A DNA stretch of 64,000 bases from RUG695 sp050943135. GTDB taxonomy: Bacteria; Planctomycetota; Planctomycetia; Pirellulales; Thermoguttaceae. Of the stretch, positions 16,730 through 25,404 are shown in pieces. The notes under the pieces are model-generated. The model saw only the letters and a program-made list of their open reading frames with translations. It searched no databases and was not told the DNA's origin. Each line of letters begins with the position of its first letter. Positions within the stretch are counted from its first letter, which is position 1. The position numbers and the translations under genes were made by a program. Location of the stretch: NCBI GenBank assembly GCA_050943135.1, contig JBMNOP010000005.1, forward strand, positions 1 to 64,000, in the 5' to 3' direction.

Positions 16730-18232
16730 TCACGGATTCGGGATCCGGCTTTTCCCCTGCGGAGGATAAAACCCGACCTTGACCTTCGCCGCGGGAACGT
16801 TAAACGGGGTCTGCTGTTTGAGCGTCAGCGAGATCACCTCTCCCTCGTAGGGGAACCGCGCCTCGGCCTCGGCTTTACGCCCCATCGACTCCTCGTTCCC
16901 CTCTTCCCAGAGGAGGACGCCCCCGTTGTGGCGGAACTCTTCCTCGGTCGCCCACTGCGGGTCCCAGAGCCGGGCCCGGTCGGGTCCGTAAACCGAAACA
17001 TTCTGCGTAAGCCATTCGTCACCGATCACAAACGGGATCGGGCAGGAATACCGTTCCCGCCACAGGCGGGTGACCGCATCGGCAAGGTTCTTTCCCGGGT
17101 AATGGTAGCGCGAGGCGTGCTCCTCGATCGCCGGGGCCAGGTAAACCCCCAGAACGAAGAGAACCATAATCACCGCCGGCACAAGGAGCGAAAGGAAATA
17201 TGCGGCACGAAACGGTTTTCCTTCCGTGTCGACGGCAAGGTGTACCAGTAGAAGCAACGGCAGAAAATACCAGAGATGGCACCCGAGCGCGCCACGGGGA
17301 GGGCTTCCCGAAATCAAGGCAAAGAGTAGTTCCGCGCCGAGCGGAAACCAGAAGACGAAATGCAGGTATTCGAGCCTTTGGACTTCGTCTGACCCCTTAG
17401 CACGCGGCGGCGTTTCGCTTTTCCGGTTCGCGGCCAAAAGCGGAATCAGAGGGACGGAAATCGGAACAATATAGAGGAGTTGTTTCCCCAAAAAGGAAAA
17501 CGGGGCGACGAAATGCCCGACAAGGGAAGGGACGCGGTTATCCGAGGCCGAGGCCGCCGCGTAGGTGAATTGGACGAAATCGCGGTCGATATTCCATTTT
17601 AAGAGCGGAAGGTAAAGAACGACGGCGACGGCGGTCGTCAGCCAGGGGCCGACCGAGAGCCATCGGCGCGGCTGCCGAACCAGGAGGTACGCGACAATCG
17701 CCAGTGCCAGGAAGACGATCGTCAATTTGCAGTAGATTCCCAGCCCCAGCGTGATGCCGGTCAGGATCCACCATCGCTTTTTCCCCGACTCGACACTTTG
17801 CAGCCCGAAATAGGCGGTCCAAATCCAGAAGAGGCCGAGTGTTGTGTTATTGTTGTACAGGGTACTTTCAAAGTGGAAGAAGTAGTACGACATCATCGAA
17901 AATACCGCCAGGACGGCGATTTTTTTCGGAAGATATTTTGCGGCCACCAGACCGAGACCGATCAGCGAAAAGAAGACACAGAGTTGCGAGGTCAGGTAGG
18001 GAGCAAATGCCGCCCGCCCGGTCAGAGTGTACACGACCTCCAAGAGCCAACAGGTCAACGCGCCATGTTTCGGTGTGGCGAGAACCCAATTCTGTCCGGT
18101 CAGGATCATCTCCATCACATCGGGCCGGTAATTCGGAATGACGAAAACCGGGGCGATCGTCCAGAAGAGGCTAAACAGGAGCAGAATGCCCAGGTAGCGG
18201 TCGCTTGCGCGGGCTGAAAGGGTCGATTTCAT
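16730..18232 (-). CDS. GT39/ArnT-like membrane glycosyltransferase, second of tandem pair
   Basis: A 500-residue polytopic protein. The frame is open further upstream, but ATG 18232 overlaps the preceding stop in ATGA and begins right before the first membrane helix. N-terminal FVIPNYRPDVMEMILTGQNW contains the acidic residue expected in the first periplasmic loop of lipid-linked-sugar transferases. About ten helices follow, with FFHFESTLYNNNTTLGLFWIW in the middle. The C-terminal soluble domain has ASRYHYPGKNLADAVTRLWRE and NVSVYGPDRARLW. The same features occur in the neighbour upstream, so the pair arose by duplication. These enzymes use polyprenyl-phosphate sugars to glycosylate lipids or proteins in the periplasm; donor and acceptor are unknown. 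Confidence 0.8.
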   Translation of the reverse strand: MKSTLSARASDRYLGILLLFSLFWTIAPVFVIPNYRPDVMEMILTGQNWVLATPKHGALTCWLLEVVYTLTGRAAFAPYLTSQLCVFFSLIGLGLVAAKYLPKKIAVLAVFSMMSYYFFHFESTLYNNNTTLGLFWIWTAYFGLQSVESGKKRWWILTGITLGLGIYCKLTIVFLALAIVAYLLVRQPRRWLSVGPWLTTAVAVVLYLPLLKWNIDRDFVQFTYAAASASDNRVPSLVGHFVAPFSFLGKQLLYIVPISVPLIPLLAANRKSETPPRAKGSDEVQRLEYLHFVFWFPLGAELLFALISGSPPRGALGCHLWYFLPLLLLVHLAVDTEGKPFRAAYFLSLLVPAVIMVLFVLGVYLAPAIEEHASRYHYPGKNLADAVTRLWRERYSCPIPFVIGDEWLTQNVSVYGPDRARLWDPQWATEEEFRHNGGVLLWEEGNEESMGRKAEAEARFPYEGEVISLTLKQQTPFNVPAAKVKVGFYPPQGKSRIPNP

Positions 18233-19818
18233 CTGTTTTCTCCCTCGGTCATCGGTTGGCTCCGCTCGTCGGGAGCCGGTGGAATCAGTGCGATTCCGAC
18301 CGAAACGTCGCCTTTGGCGAATTTGGTTTTCGGCTTGATGGTATAGGTGCCGAGCAGGCGCGCGTTCGGAAAGTCGGCTTTCATCGCTTCGAGGATCTCC
18401 TCGTCTCGGTCGCCCGGTGTCCAAAGGAAGAGACCTCCCTCACGGCGCACATCGGCGGCGGTCCCCCAGGAGCAATGTTTCGGTCCGGAATAGACGCGCG
18501 CCCGGTCATGGCCGTAAACACTCACGTTGCCGGCCAGCCAAGGCCAGGCGTCGTAGAGGGCGCCGTGATTCCACGGCGCACCCGTCACCCACGGCAACGG
18601 TCCCTCGTGGTTTTCGTGCCAGATCGACTCGGCCAGGGCGGCCAGGTCTTTCCCCGGAAAATGGTAGCGGGGCAGATTCTTCTCGAAGAGGGGAGCTAAC
18701 GGAACCAAGACACAGAGTCCGGCCAGGCAGAGCAGATCGAGAAAGAGCGAGAAGGTACAGGTACGTTTCACCCGGTGCGGCGAGGCCTCTTGACCGAAGT
18801 GGACCAAAACCCAGACGGTCAGAGGCATCCAGATATGACACCCCAGATCGCATCGGAGAAAGACTCCCCCCGCCGCCGACCAAAGAAGATTAAAAACGAG
18901 CGGCCCGAAGAGGAGCATGTTCAGATACCGGTATTTCCAATCGGTTCGGTCGACCGACCGGTGAAGGCGGGGCGACAGCCCGACCGGCAGGAGACAGAGG
19001 ATCGGAGGGAGGACGAGCGGGAGCTGATTGCTCAGAAACTCGAGCGGAGCCAGAATATGTCCGGTCCAGCCGCTCTTTTGCGGTGCGTTCCCCACCGCGT
19101 AGGTCACCGAGGCGAAGAACCCGGTTCGAACCAGCCATAGAATGTACGGAAGAAAGAGAGTCAGCGCCGTGAACGTCGAGATCCAGGGGCCTGGCGTACA
19201 CCAGAGTCGTCTTTTTCGACGGTCGGTCAGAAGAAAGAGGACGATCACGAGCGCCAGAACGATCTGAGTGTACTTGAAGTAGAGTCCGATGCCGATCGCC
19301 GTGCCGGCGGCGAACCACAGACGGATCTTTTCGGTTTCGATGGCCCGATACGCAAGCCAGGCCGAAAAAATCCAAAACGCGTTGAGCGTGACCGAGTTGT
19401 TGTAGCGCGTCCCTTCCATCTGAAACAGATACCAGTAGACGAACATCGCGAAGGTTGCCGCCAAAGCCAAACCCGGCCGTAGGTATTCACGGGCCAGACA
19501 CCAAATCGACCAGAGGGCGAGGAGATGAAAGAGTACCGCGGCAAGGGAAGGGGCAACGGCAATCCCGGAGATTCGGGCGATCAGGTCGAGAACGACGGCG
19601 GTCAGCGCCGGGTGCGAACCGCTGCCGAGCGTCCATTCGCGGCCGACAAAAAACTGCTCGATGATATCAAGACGAAAATTCGGAAAGAGAAAGGTCGGAA
19701 CAATGGTCCAGAGCGCCGCGAAAAAGAGAAGTACAGACCAAAAGAGAAGTGCCGGCCGCGCCGGAAATTCCTCGGACCGATCCTTCGGGGCATCTCCTTG
19801 TTTCATCGTGGTTTCCAT
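18229..19818 (-). CDS. GT39/ArnT-like membrane glycosyltransferase, first of tandem pair
   Basis: A 529-residue polytopic protein with the same plan as its downstream paralogue: TFLFPNFRLDIIEQFFVGREW after the first helix, FQMEGTRYNNSVTLNAFWIF in the middle, RCDLGCHIWMPL before the last helices, and a periplasmic C-terminal domain with LPRYHFPGKDLAALAESIWHE and NVSVYGHDRARVY. The conserved PGK-LA---LW and NVSVYG-DRAR motifs help define this sub-family. The start is ATG 19818; GTG 19821 and ATG 19806 are alternatives. Its stop overlaps the next start (ATGA). The divergent neighbour is a BamE-like protein. Role: transfer of a sugar from a lipid carrier outside the membrane (family inference). 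Confidence 0.8.
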   Translation of the reverse strand: METTMKQGDAPKDRSEEFPARPALLFWSVLLFFAALWTIVPTFLFPNFRLDIIEQFFVGREWTLGSGSHPALTAVVLDLIARISGIAVAPSLAAVLFHLLALWSIWCLAREYLRPGLALAATFAMFVYWYLFQMEGTRYNNSVTLNAFWIFSAWLAYRAIETEKIRLWFAAGTAIGIGLYFKYTQIVLALVIVLFLLTDRRKRRLWCTPGPWISTFTALTLFLPYILWLVRTGFFASVTYAVGNAPQKSGWTGHILAPLEFLSNQLPLVLPPILCLLPVGLSPRLHRSVDRTDWKYRYLNMLLFGPLVFNLLWSAAGGVFLRCDLGCHIWMPLTVWVLVHFGQEASPHRVKRTCTFSLFLDLLCLAGLCVLVPLAPLFEKNLPRYHFPGKDLAALAESIWHENHEGPLPWVTGAPWNHGALYDAWPWLAGNVSVYGHDRARVYSGPKHCSWGTAADVRREGGLFLWTPGDRDEEILEAMKADFPNARLLGTYTIKPKTKFAKGDVSVGIALIPPAPDERSQPMTEGENR

Positions 19819-19899
19819 CACAAAATTTTATCGGGAACTCCCAGGTCGGGCAAGAGGAAACTTTGTGCCAAAAAATCAAACGTCGATGTTCCGGTAATC

Positions 19900-19927
19900 T
19901 TGACAAAAAACGTTTGATAAGTATTCT
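19900..19927 (+). promoter_or_regulatory. Sigma-70 promoter for the BamE-like gene
   Basis: Perfect TTGACA at 19900-19905 and TATTCT at 19922-19927, 16 bases apart. Transcription would start near 19934, upstream of the GTG start at 19983 and downstream of any more distal in-frame start, which supports the chosen start. Confidence 0.72.
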
Positions 19928-19982
19928 TGATCCTGTGAATGTTCGCACCTTAATCTTCACGTGCCTTTGTCGGAGAACAGTT

Positions 19983-21020
19983 GTGTCGAGATCTTCCCGC
20001 TTCTTCTCTTTGGTCGATTTTCATTTCTCTTGCCCGGCTTTGCGGTTCGAGTCGTTCCTCTGCCTGTCGGCGGGGACGGTCGGCTTTGCCGTCCCGACTC
20101 TCCTCGGCGACGACACGAAGCCAAGCAAGTCGGTTTACGCCAAAGGACGGCAGCGGGCCGAACAACTCTTCGAAGAGATTGAAGAGTGGAAAGAGGACGG
20201 GGATTTCCGGTCTGTCGGGTTCGATCCGGTCGGTCCTTTTTTTCGATGGCAGCTGCAGGCGAAGAAACTTGAAAAGACACTCAATGCCGAACCCGGTTCT
20301 TCCGACGGAGAGACGAACCTTGGGGCACTTTCCGCCGCCGTCGCCGAACTGATCAAGCTCGGGGACGAGTATGCCGAGAACGAAGGGAACGTGACAAAGC
20401 GGACCCGGAAAGCGTCGGCCTATATCGAAGATGTTCTCGATTCTCTGACCGACGAGCCCGACGGGGAACCGAGCCGACTCATGGCTTCCGACGGTATGGC
20501 GGAAGAGGATGAGCCGAACCCCTTTGAGGAAGAAGGCTCGGCTCCTTCCAAGACACGCAAAAAGGCCGGACCGAAATCGCGCAAACCGCAGGTGGACGAG
20601 AGCGATGAAGAAAATCCCGCGAAATATACCACCGACCGGAAGAGCCGCCGCAATTCCGGCGGGCTGATCCCGCTTCTTGGTTCCCTAACCGAACAGGACG
20701 ACGGCGAGGTCTCGCACGACGAGTCATCGGTGATCACCTACGATCAATTCAAGCAGGTTAAAATGGGAATGACAAAAGAGGAGGTCTTCGAGGTTCTCGG
20801 GAAAGGAGTGAAAGTCTCGATGCCGATCGTCGACGCGCTGGTTGGTATGCGGCTCGAAGCCTACCTTTGGGAAAATGAAGACGAGTTCGGAGGTTGCGAG
20901 ATTACTTTTGCCGACGGGAAAGTGGAACACAAAATCTGGAATGGTCCTGTGCCACAAGACGAAGAAGAGGATGAAGATATGTCCGAAAAGAAAAGCGGAA
21001 GGAAAACCGATAAGAAATAG
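19983..21020 (+). CDS. Acidic exported protein with BamE/SmpA-like C-terminal domain
   Basis: The reading frame is open from 19749, but the promoter lies inside that extension. GTG 19983 is preceded by GGAGA at 19972-19976, giving 345 residues. The N-terminus is weakly hydrophobic (FESFLCLSAGTVGFAVPTLL) and could be a signal. Residues about 55-240 are highly charged, with coiled-coil-like and low-complexity Glu/Lys/Pro stretches. The C-terminal part reads YDQFKQVKMGMTKEEVFEVL, then LEAYLWENEDEFGGCEITFADGKV, the pattern of BamE/SmpA-like or DUF3862 small domains. The protein ends in a Lys/Glu tail. Function is unknown; an envelope role is an inference from the fold. Confidence 0.65.
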   Translation: MSRSSRFFSLVDFHFSCPALRFESFLCLSAGTVGFAVPTLLGDDTKPSKSVYAKGRQRAEQLFEEIEEWKEDGDFRSVGFDPVGPFFRWQLQAKKLEKTLNAEPGSSDGETNLGALSAAVAELIKLGDEYAENEGNVTKRTRKASAYIEDVLDSLTDEPDGEPSRLMASDGMAEEDEPNPFEEEGSAPSKTRKKAGPKSRKPQVDESDEENPAKYTTDRKSRRNSGGLIPLLGSLTEQDDGEVSHDESSVITYDQFKQVKMGMTKEEVFEVLGKGVKVSMPIVDALVGMRLEAYLWENEDEFGGCEITFADGKVEHKIWNGPVPQDEEEDEDMSEKKSGRKTDKK

Positions 21021-21150
21021 GCGGTTGACAGAAAGGGAAGGGGAAGTTATCTTGTTCGGGGGGGCGTTCCATCTGGGGCGGCCCCTCGCGGATTTTTCGC
21101 TGTTTTAGCATCCTCTCCGAATACCGGTCGAACGGCGAGATGAATGTGCG

Positions 21151-22359
21151 ATGACCCCTCTCCTTCCCGGATCTGCCGAACCCCTGTCTTCCGGACCGCT
21201 GCAGGGGCATTCCGTCGGAATCGTGACCTTTATGCACGGACAGAATTACGGATGTGACCTGCAGCGCTATGCGATGCAACAGGTCCTAAAACGGTTCGGC
21301 CTTCGCGCGCTCCTGATCGACTATGTTCCGCAAAAAGAGGGGGCGCCGCGCGTGAGCGCCGTTCGGCGATTCGTCGCTCGGCTTCGGCCGGTTCCGCTGG
21401 CGAAGATGTGTCTTTCGTTTCTCGATCAACGCCGAGACTTCTTTCGCCGATTCGAGCGAACCTTTTTGGAAGCGACCGAACCTTTCGGGGATTACTCCGC
21501 CATGGAAAGGGGGACGGCGCGATTCGACTGTTGTGTTGCCGGAAGCGATCAGATTTGGAACCCGAGTCTCTGTCGCGGTGAGACGAACTGTCGGTTCTTC
21601 ATGCTCGACTTTGTTCCCGCCGGGAAAAAGATCTCCTACGCGCCGAGTCTTGGGGTTTCGGAAGTCGAACCCGACTTTGCCGACCGGCTCAAACGTTATC
21701 TTTCCTCTTTCGACTGGCTTTCGGTTCGGGAACGGGAAGGGGCCGAGATTCTCCGTTTCCTTCTTGGGCGAGAGGTCGACGTCGTTCTCGACCCGACAAT
21801 GCTTTTGACCGCCGCCGACTGGGATCGCGTCGGCAACACGGCACGGCGCTATCCTTTTCAGAAGAAAGAATATCTTCTTTGCTATTCGCTGGGGAATACC
21901 GATCAGGTGTTGAAAGCGGCACGGCGTCTTAACGCGTTGTACCGCGCGCGGATCGCCGTCTTCTGCTATTCGCCGCTCGATTTTCTTCGTCTGAAATACA
22001 AGTGTCCCGAATCTCTGCCGATCCTGAACGCCGGTCCCGCCGAGTTTGTCGATCTGATCCGATCGGCCGTATGTGTCGTGACCGATTCGTTCCACGGCTC
22101 AATCTTTTCGATTCTGTACCATCGCCCGTTTTGGACGATGATGCGCGACCGGCGTACCGGTGCGTTTTCGATGAACTCCCGAATAAAGACGCTTTTCGAA
22201 ACGTTTCATCTCGAAGAGCGTCTTTTCGATCCGAACGATTTTACTCCCGAAGTGCGGGAAATCGACCATGCCGCGGTTGAAGAGATTCTTCTTCGGCAGC
22301 GTGCAAGTTCCTTTAACCGGCTCGAAGGCGGGCTAAGAAAGGTTCTGTGCGATGGATGA
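21151..22359 (+). CDS. Polysaccharide pyruvyl transferase family protein
   Basis: Transfers a pyruvyl ketal from phosphoenolpyruvate to a sugar of a surface polysaccharide (CsaB/GumL/WcaK superfamily). The 402 residues contain the family landmarks VGIVTFMHGQNYGCDLQRYA near 22, VAGSDQIWNPSLC near 128, ISYAPSLGVSE near 160, VVLDPTMLLTAADW near 210 and VVTDSFHGSIFSILYHRPF near 310. The Ser-Phe-His and downstream SRI motifs belong to the PEP-binding region. The N-terminus has about 20 extra residues before the core. Its stop overlaps the start of the next gene by 8 bp. Pairing with an F420-beta-like Fe-S protein is a common arrangement in polysaccharide clusters, where the Fe-S protein's exact task is uncertain. 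Confidence 0.9.
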   Translation: MTPLLPGSAEPLSSGPLQGHSVGIVTFMHGQNYGCDLQRYAMQQVLKRFGLRALLIDYVPQKEGAPRVSAVRRFVARLRPVPLAKMCLSFLDQRRDFFRRFERTFLEATEPFGDYSAMERGTARFDCCVAGSDQIWNPSLCRGETNCRFFMLDFVPAGKKISYAPSLGVSEVEPDFADRLKRYLSSFDWLSVREREGAEILRFLLGREVDVVLDPTMLLTAADWDRVGNTARRYPFQKKEYLLCYSLGNTDQVLKAARRLNALYRARIAVFCYSPLDFLRLKYKCPESLPILNAGPAEFVDLIRSAVCVVTDSFHGSIFSILYHRPFWTMMRDRRTGAFSMNSRIKTLFETFHLEERLFDPNDFTPEVREIDHAAVEEILLRQRASSFNRLEGGLRKVLCDG

Positions 22360-23551
22360 ACCGATGGCACCGATTGTCGCGCCGGAAAAATGTACCGGTT
22401 GCGGTGTCTGCCGTAACCTCTGTCCTCACGATGCCATTAGGATGGATACCGACGACGAGGGGTTTTTTTCCCCCGTAATCGATCAGGCATTATGCCGCCG
22501 TTGCGGTCTATGCAGGCGGAAATGCCCGCAGACGAACCCGCCAATCCTGTTCCGAAACCGGGAACCGGATGTTTACGCCTGCTGGAACCTCGACCCGGAA
22601 AAGCGAGCCGTCGCATCGAGCGGCGGGATGTTTTCGGTTTATGGCGAACAGGTTTTGGAAAAAGGGGGAACCGTGTTCGGCGTTGCGTACGATCAGGCCC
22701 TGGACGTCCGCTTTGTCGCGGCCCGAACGAAAGAGGAACTCAAACCGCTGTCAGGCTCGAAGTATGTGCAGGCCGACCCGCAGTGGGTTTACCGTGAGGC
22801 GAACGCGGAATTGGAGGCCGGTCGCGAAGTGCTGTTTGTCGGCACGCCTTGTCAGGTTGCCGGACTTTACGCGTTTTTGGGAGAGGACCGCCCGAACCTT
22901 CTGACCTGCGATTTTCTCTGTCACGGTGTCCCCTCCCCCCTATTTTACCGAAAGTGGCTCGACGACCTGGCAAAAAGATATCGCGGCCCGATCGTCTCGA
23001 TCAATATGCGCAGCAAATTGTGCCGTTCTTCTTTTATGGGGATCGAAATACGGGCCGATTCCCGGCCACCGATCCACAAGTTCCTTTCATGGCGCGACCG
23101 GCATGTCGAGTATCTCGGGAAGGCGTTTTTGAAGAATTACGCGCTTCGGAAATCGTGCTACGATTGTCCGTACATCAAATACCCCCGGATGGGAGACATT
23201 ACCCTTGCCGACTTTTGGAAACTGGGGAATCTCGGAACGGAAGAGTCGGAAAAGCCAAAGGGGATTTCGCTTAACCTGATCAACAGCAAAAAGGGGGCCC
23301 GTGTACTCGAAGAGGTTGCCGACCGAGTCCGTCTGATTCGAAGGGACCTTGCCGAAGCCGTTGCCGGAAACTCGACCTTGTACCGCCATACTTTCCGGCC
23401 GTCGCAACGCGACGCATTTGTCCGTGATACCGTGCGGTACGACTACAAGGCGCTGATACGCAAATACAGGAAAGAACTCTACGACCCGCTGGTAACACGA
23501 ATCCTCGGCACTGTCAAACGGCGACTGCGCCTTCTGCTCAAGGGCAATTAA
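22352..23551 (+). CDS. Coenzyme F420 hydrogenase/dehydrogenase beta-subunit-like Fe-S protein
   Basis: A 399-residue cytoplasmic protein. Two 4Fe-4S motifs lie at the N-terminus: CTGCGVCRNLCPHDAI near residue 14 and CRRCGLCRRKCPQ near 48. FrhB-type N- and C-terminal domains follow with SSGGMFSVYGEQVL, GSKYVQADPQWVYREA, VLFVGTPCQVAGLYAFLG and the conserved Cys cluster CYDCPYIKYPRMGDITLADFW. The family transfers electrons through flavin; in polysaccharide loci it often sits beside pyruvyl transferases, and its substrate there is unknown. ATG 22352 overlaps the upstream stop by 8 bp. Nothing shows that this organism makes F420. Confidence 0.87.
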   Translation: MDEPMAPIVAPEKCTGCGVCRNLCPHDAIRMDTDDEGFFSPVIDQALCRRCGLCRRKCPQTNPPILFRNREPDVYACWNLDPEKRAVASSGGMFSVYGEQVLEKGGTVFGVAYDQALDVRFVAARTKEELKPLSGSKYVQADPQWVYREANAELEAGREVLFVGTPCQVAGLYAFLGEDRPNLLTCDFLCHGVPSPLFYRKWLDDLAKRYRGPIVSINMRSKLCRSSFMGIEIRADSRPPIHKFLSWRDRHVEYLGKAFLKNYALRKSCYDCPYIKYPRMGDITLADFWKLGNLGTEESEKPKGISLNLINSKKGARVLEEVADRVRLIRRDLAEAVAGNSTLYRHTFRPSQRDAFVRDTVRYDYKALIRKYRKELYDPLVTRILGTVKRRLRLLLKGN

Positions 23552-23860
23552 ATCGCGCCGTATACGCACTCCCCCATCAATAATCCGGCGACGATTCTCA
23601 AAGGCGATCCGTGCCGCTGAAAGTAGGCGGTTATGATACCGGTTTGACCGGCCCTGACTCTCTTAATTATCGGCTCTTATCAGGTAGTGGCGTGCTTTTC
23701 CATTACGAGTTGCAGGCCATAGGGGGGCGGAGCCCCCAAAGCCAGGTTTTCGGTTTCCAACGAACCTTATCTTTTTCCGAATCCCGTGACGAATAGACCT
23801 GTATAATTTCATGGAAACGCCTGTCCGGACCAGATCAATCGAAATTACGGTATATGCATA
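23552..23860. other. Non-coding stretch after the F420-beta-like gene
   Basis: No supported gene. The only clear structure is a short GC hairpin, GGGGGC-GGA-GCCCCC, at 23723-23737, followed by AAAGCC; similar hairpins occur as dispersed repeats or transcript ends in many genomes, and no T-run follows. The stretch leads into the first copy of a tandem duplication. Confidence 0.4.
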
Positions 23861-23879
23861 CGGCATACATAGGTAGTAC

Positions 23880-24161
23880 AGAAATTCAAAAGCAGTAACC
23901 CCGGTAAGAACAAAAACTTCAACACGGAGGATTTGTTCCTTTTAAATCCTTTTCTGTTCCTTGCCAAAACGGTCAACACCGAAATGAATCCGATTGACCC
24001 GGCGGTCGGGTTAATCCTCGCAGAGAATATGAAGAAAGACCCCGGGCTGGGCGGGCGATGGCCCGTTGATATCACAGGTCCGAAGGCATGGAGGGAAAAA
24101 GGAGCGGGCGTATGATTCCGATATGTAGCAGAATCAGATCCAAGCGTTTGCTTTTTATCAT
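23880..24161 (-). pseudogene. Decayed copy of the 116-aa small membrane protein
   Basis: On the minus strand an ATG at 24161 follows AGAGGTAAT, as in the intact copy. It encodes MIKSKRLDLILLHIGIIRP, clearly related to the MTKGERRDLILRIIGIVCP of the intact gene, then stops after 29 residues. The remaining similarity continues in another frame (GSIGFISVLTVLARNRKGFK, then FLFLPGLLLLNFC) down to about 23880. At least one frameshift and an internal deletion are needed to explain it. It is probably not expressed as a full protein. Confidence 0.75.
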
Positions 24162-24486
24162 CGGATTACCTCTGGGGCGGTTCTATAAACCCGATATTTC
24201 TTCCTCTGTGAATCTCAATATAAACCGAAGCCGGGACGCCTTCAATACGAAAAGAAGGTTTTCGATAAAATGTTTCGAAGTTTTTTGAGTTACCCGATCA
24301 AAGGGTTCCCCACGGCTTCCACGGTCCAACATTCAAAAGGGGGCACTCCCGAAACGTTTGGCCGAAAGTCGCACGGTGAAGTCCGAACTAAAAGGAAATA
24401 CAGAATCCTTCCCATCGTCATTGGCCTGTGCTCCGAGAGTACGCCCTCGCCAAATATACCGGTGAAGCGCAACGAAAACGCCCATT

Positions 24487-24505
24487 CTCGGAATCGTTTT
24501 CCGAG
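24487..24505. other. Small hairpin in copy A (covaries with copy B)
   Basis: CTCGGAA-TCGTT-TTCCGAG forms a 7-bp stem with a 5-base loop. The counterpart in copy B (25359-25377) has the same loop and an A-T to G-C change on both sides of one pair (24492/24500 against 25364/25372). The compensating change suggests that the structure matters as RNA. Confidence 0.55.
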
Positions 24506-24532
24506 ATCGCGTCACCCACCCGGGGAATACCG

Positions 24533-24581
24533 AAAAACGATCGGGTAGGGGAGAAGTTCATCGTTCTCTCTTATCCGATTG
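24533..24581 (-). terminator. Terminator hairpin, copy A
   Basis: An 18-bp stem (24538-24555 with 24564-24581) with loop GTTCATCG on the plus strand. Read on the minus strand it is followed by five T (24533-24537). Four pairs are G-T on the plus strand, so as a minus-strand transcript they become C-A mismatches; the stem is still long. It lies about 105 bp downstream of the 116-aa membrane protein gene and may end its transcript. Its loop is the exact reverse complement of the loop in copy B. Confidence 0.7.
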
Positions 24582-24686
24582 CTGATAATGTTTGGCGGCT
24601 CGGCATTCATGTGCCGATCTCGGAAAGCCCCCACTACCTGGGAAATGCGAACCGAATCGTTTTCTGTCGGAAAAATCGGATCAGCT

Positions 24687-25037
24687 CTACCGGGCCGGGA
24701 AGAATAATAAAGCTAGTGATAAGAGGAGCATCAGATAGAGGCAAACTGCCAAAGTCACGCAGAAGTTTATGATCAGTAGCACTAGGAAGAACAAAAAATC
24801 CCACGCAGCAGATACGTTCCTTTTAAATCCTTTTCGGCTCCTTATCAAGAGAGCCAACACCGAAACGAATCCGATCGGCCCTGTGGCCAAAATACTAATC
24901 CACCCAACGTACGTGAAGAAAGGTGGCAGGACGCCTACAAGTCCGGTCTGTAATCCGATGGCAGCGAGGCAAAAAAGGCAAGGGCATACGATTCCGATGA
25001 TTCTCAGAATTAGATCCCGGCGTTCGCCTTTCGTCAT
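24687..25037 (-). CDS. Small membrane protein, 116 aa (intact copy)
   Basis: I do not recognise the family. ATG 25037 follows GAGGTAA at a good distance. Three or four hydrophobic helices are visible: IIGIVCPCLFCLAAIGLQTG, PFFTYVGWISILATGPIGFV, a basic loop LLIRSRKGFKRN, then AAWDFLFFLVLLIINFCVTL running into LALLFF. The short basic loop between helices is shared with the decayed copy downstream. It could be an inner-membrane accessory protein, or a small toxin-like peptide; the sequence does not decide. It stands alone between two terminators in a duplicated region. Lower coding-like base use than in the neighbours suggests relaxed selection. Confidence 0.55.
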   Translation of the reverse strand: MTKGERRDLILRIIGIVCPCLFCLAAIGLQTGLVGVLPPFFTYVGWISILATGPIGFVSVLALLIRSRKGFKRNVSAAWDFLFFLVLLIINFCVTLAVCLYLMLLLSLALLFFPAR

Positions 25038-25358
25038 GGAGTTACCTCTGGGCCATTTCTATAAATCCCGATATTTATTCCTCTATGGATCTCAATATAA
25101 ACCGAAGCCGGAACGCTTTCAACATCGAAGAGAAGGTTTTCGATGAAATGTTTCGAAGTTTTTTGGGTTACCCGATTAAAGGGCTCCCACGGCTTCCGCG
25201 GCCTGACATTCAAAAATGGGCTTTTCCGAAACGTTGGCCGAAAAGTCGCGCGGTGAATTCCGAAATAAAGAAAAGACCGACATCCTTCCCGCCGTCATCG
25301 GCTTGTGCTCTAAGAGTGCCCCATTGCCAAATGTGCCGGTGTGCCGAAAATGCTTGCT

Positions 25359-25377
25359 CCCGGGATCGTTTCCCGAG
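25359..25377. other. Small hairpin in copy B (covaries with copy A)
   Basis: CCCGGGA-TCGTT-TCCCGAG, the counterpart of 24487-24505 at an offset of 872 bases. The loop is unchanged while one stem pair has changed on both sides; one other pair is mismatched. It lies about 30 bases beyond the terminator on the minus strand. Confidence 0.55.
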
Positions 25378-25404
25378 ATCGCGTCGCCCACCCGGGGAAT
25401 ACCG

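Larger units (their letters stand above)
23867..24605. repeat. Tandem duplication, copy A
   Basis: About 740 bases resemble 24745-25475 throughout, with a constant offset of 872-876 bases. The copies share the remains of a minus-strand membrane-protein gene, its upstream region (GAGGTAA ribosome site, GTTTATATTGAGAT), about 350 bases without a gene, and a terminator hairpin. Similarity is weakest in the gene and strongest just 5' (plus strand) of the terminator, where a 45-base stretch differs at one position. The exact left boundary is uncertain by a few tens of bases. Confidence 0.85.

Noticed and set aside
23721..23740. GC hairpin after the F420-beta-like gene as terminator
   Set aside because: Only six pairs and no T-run; it lies about 170 bp past the stop.
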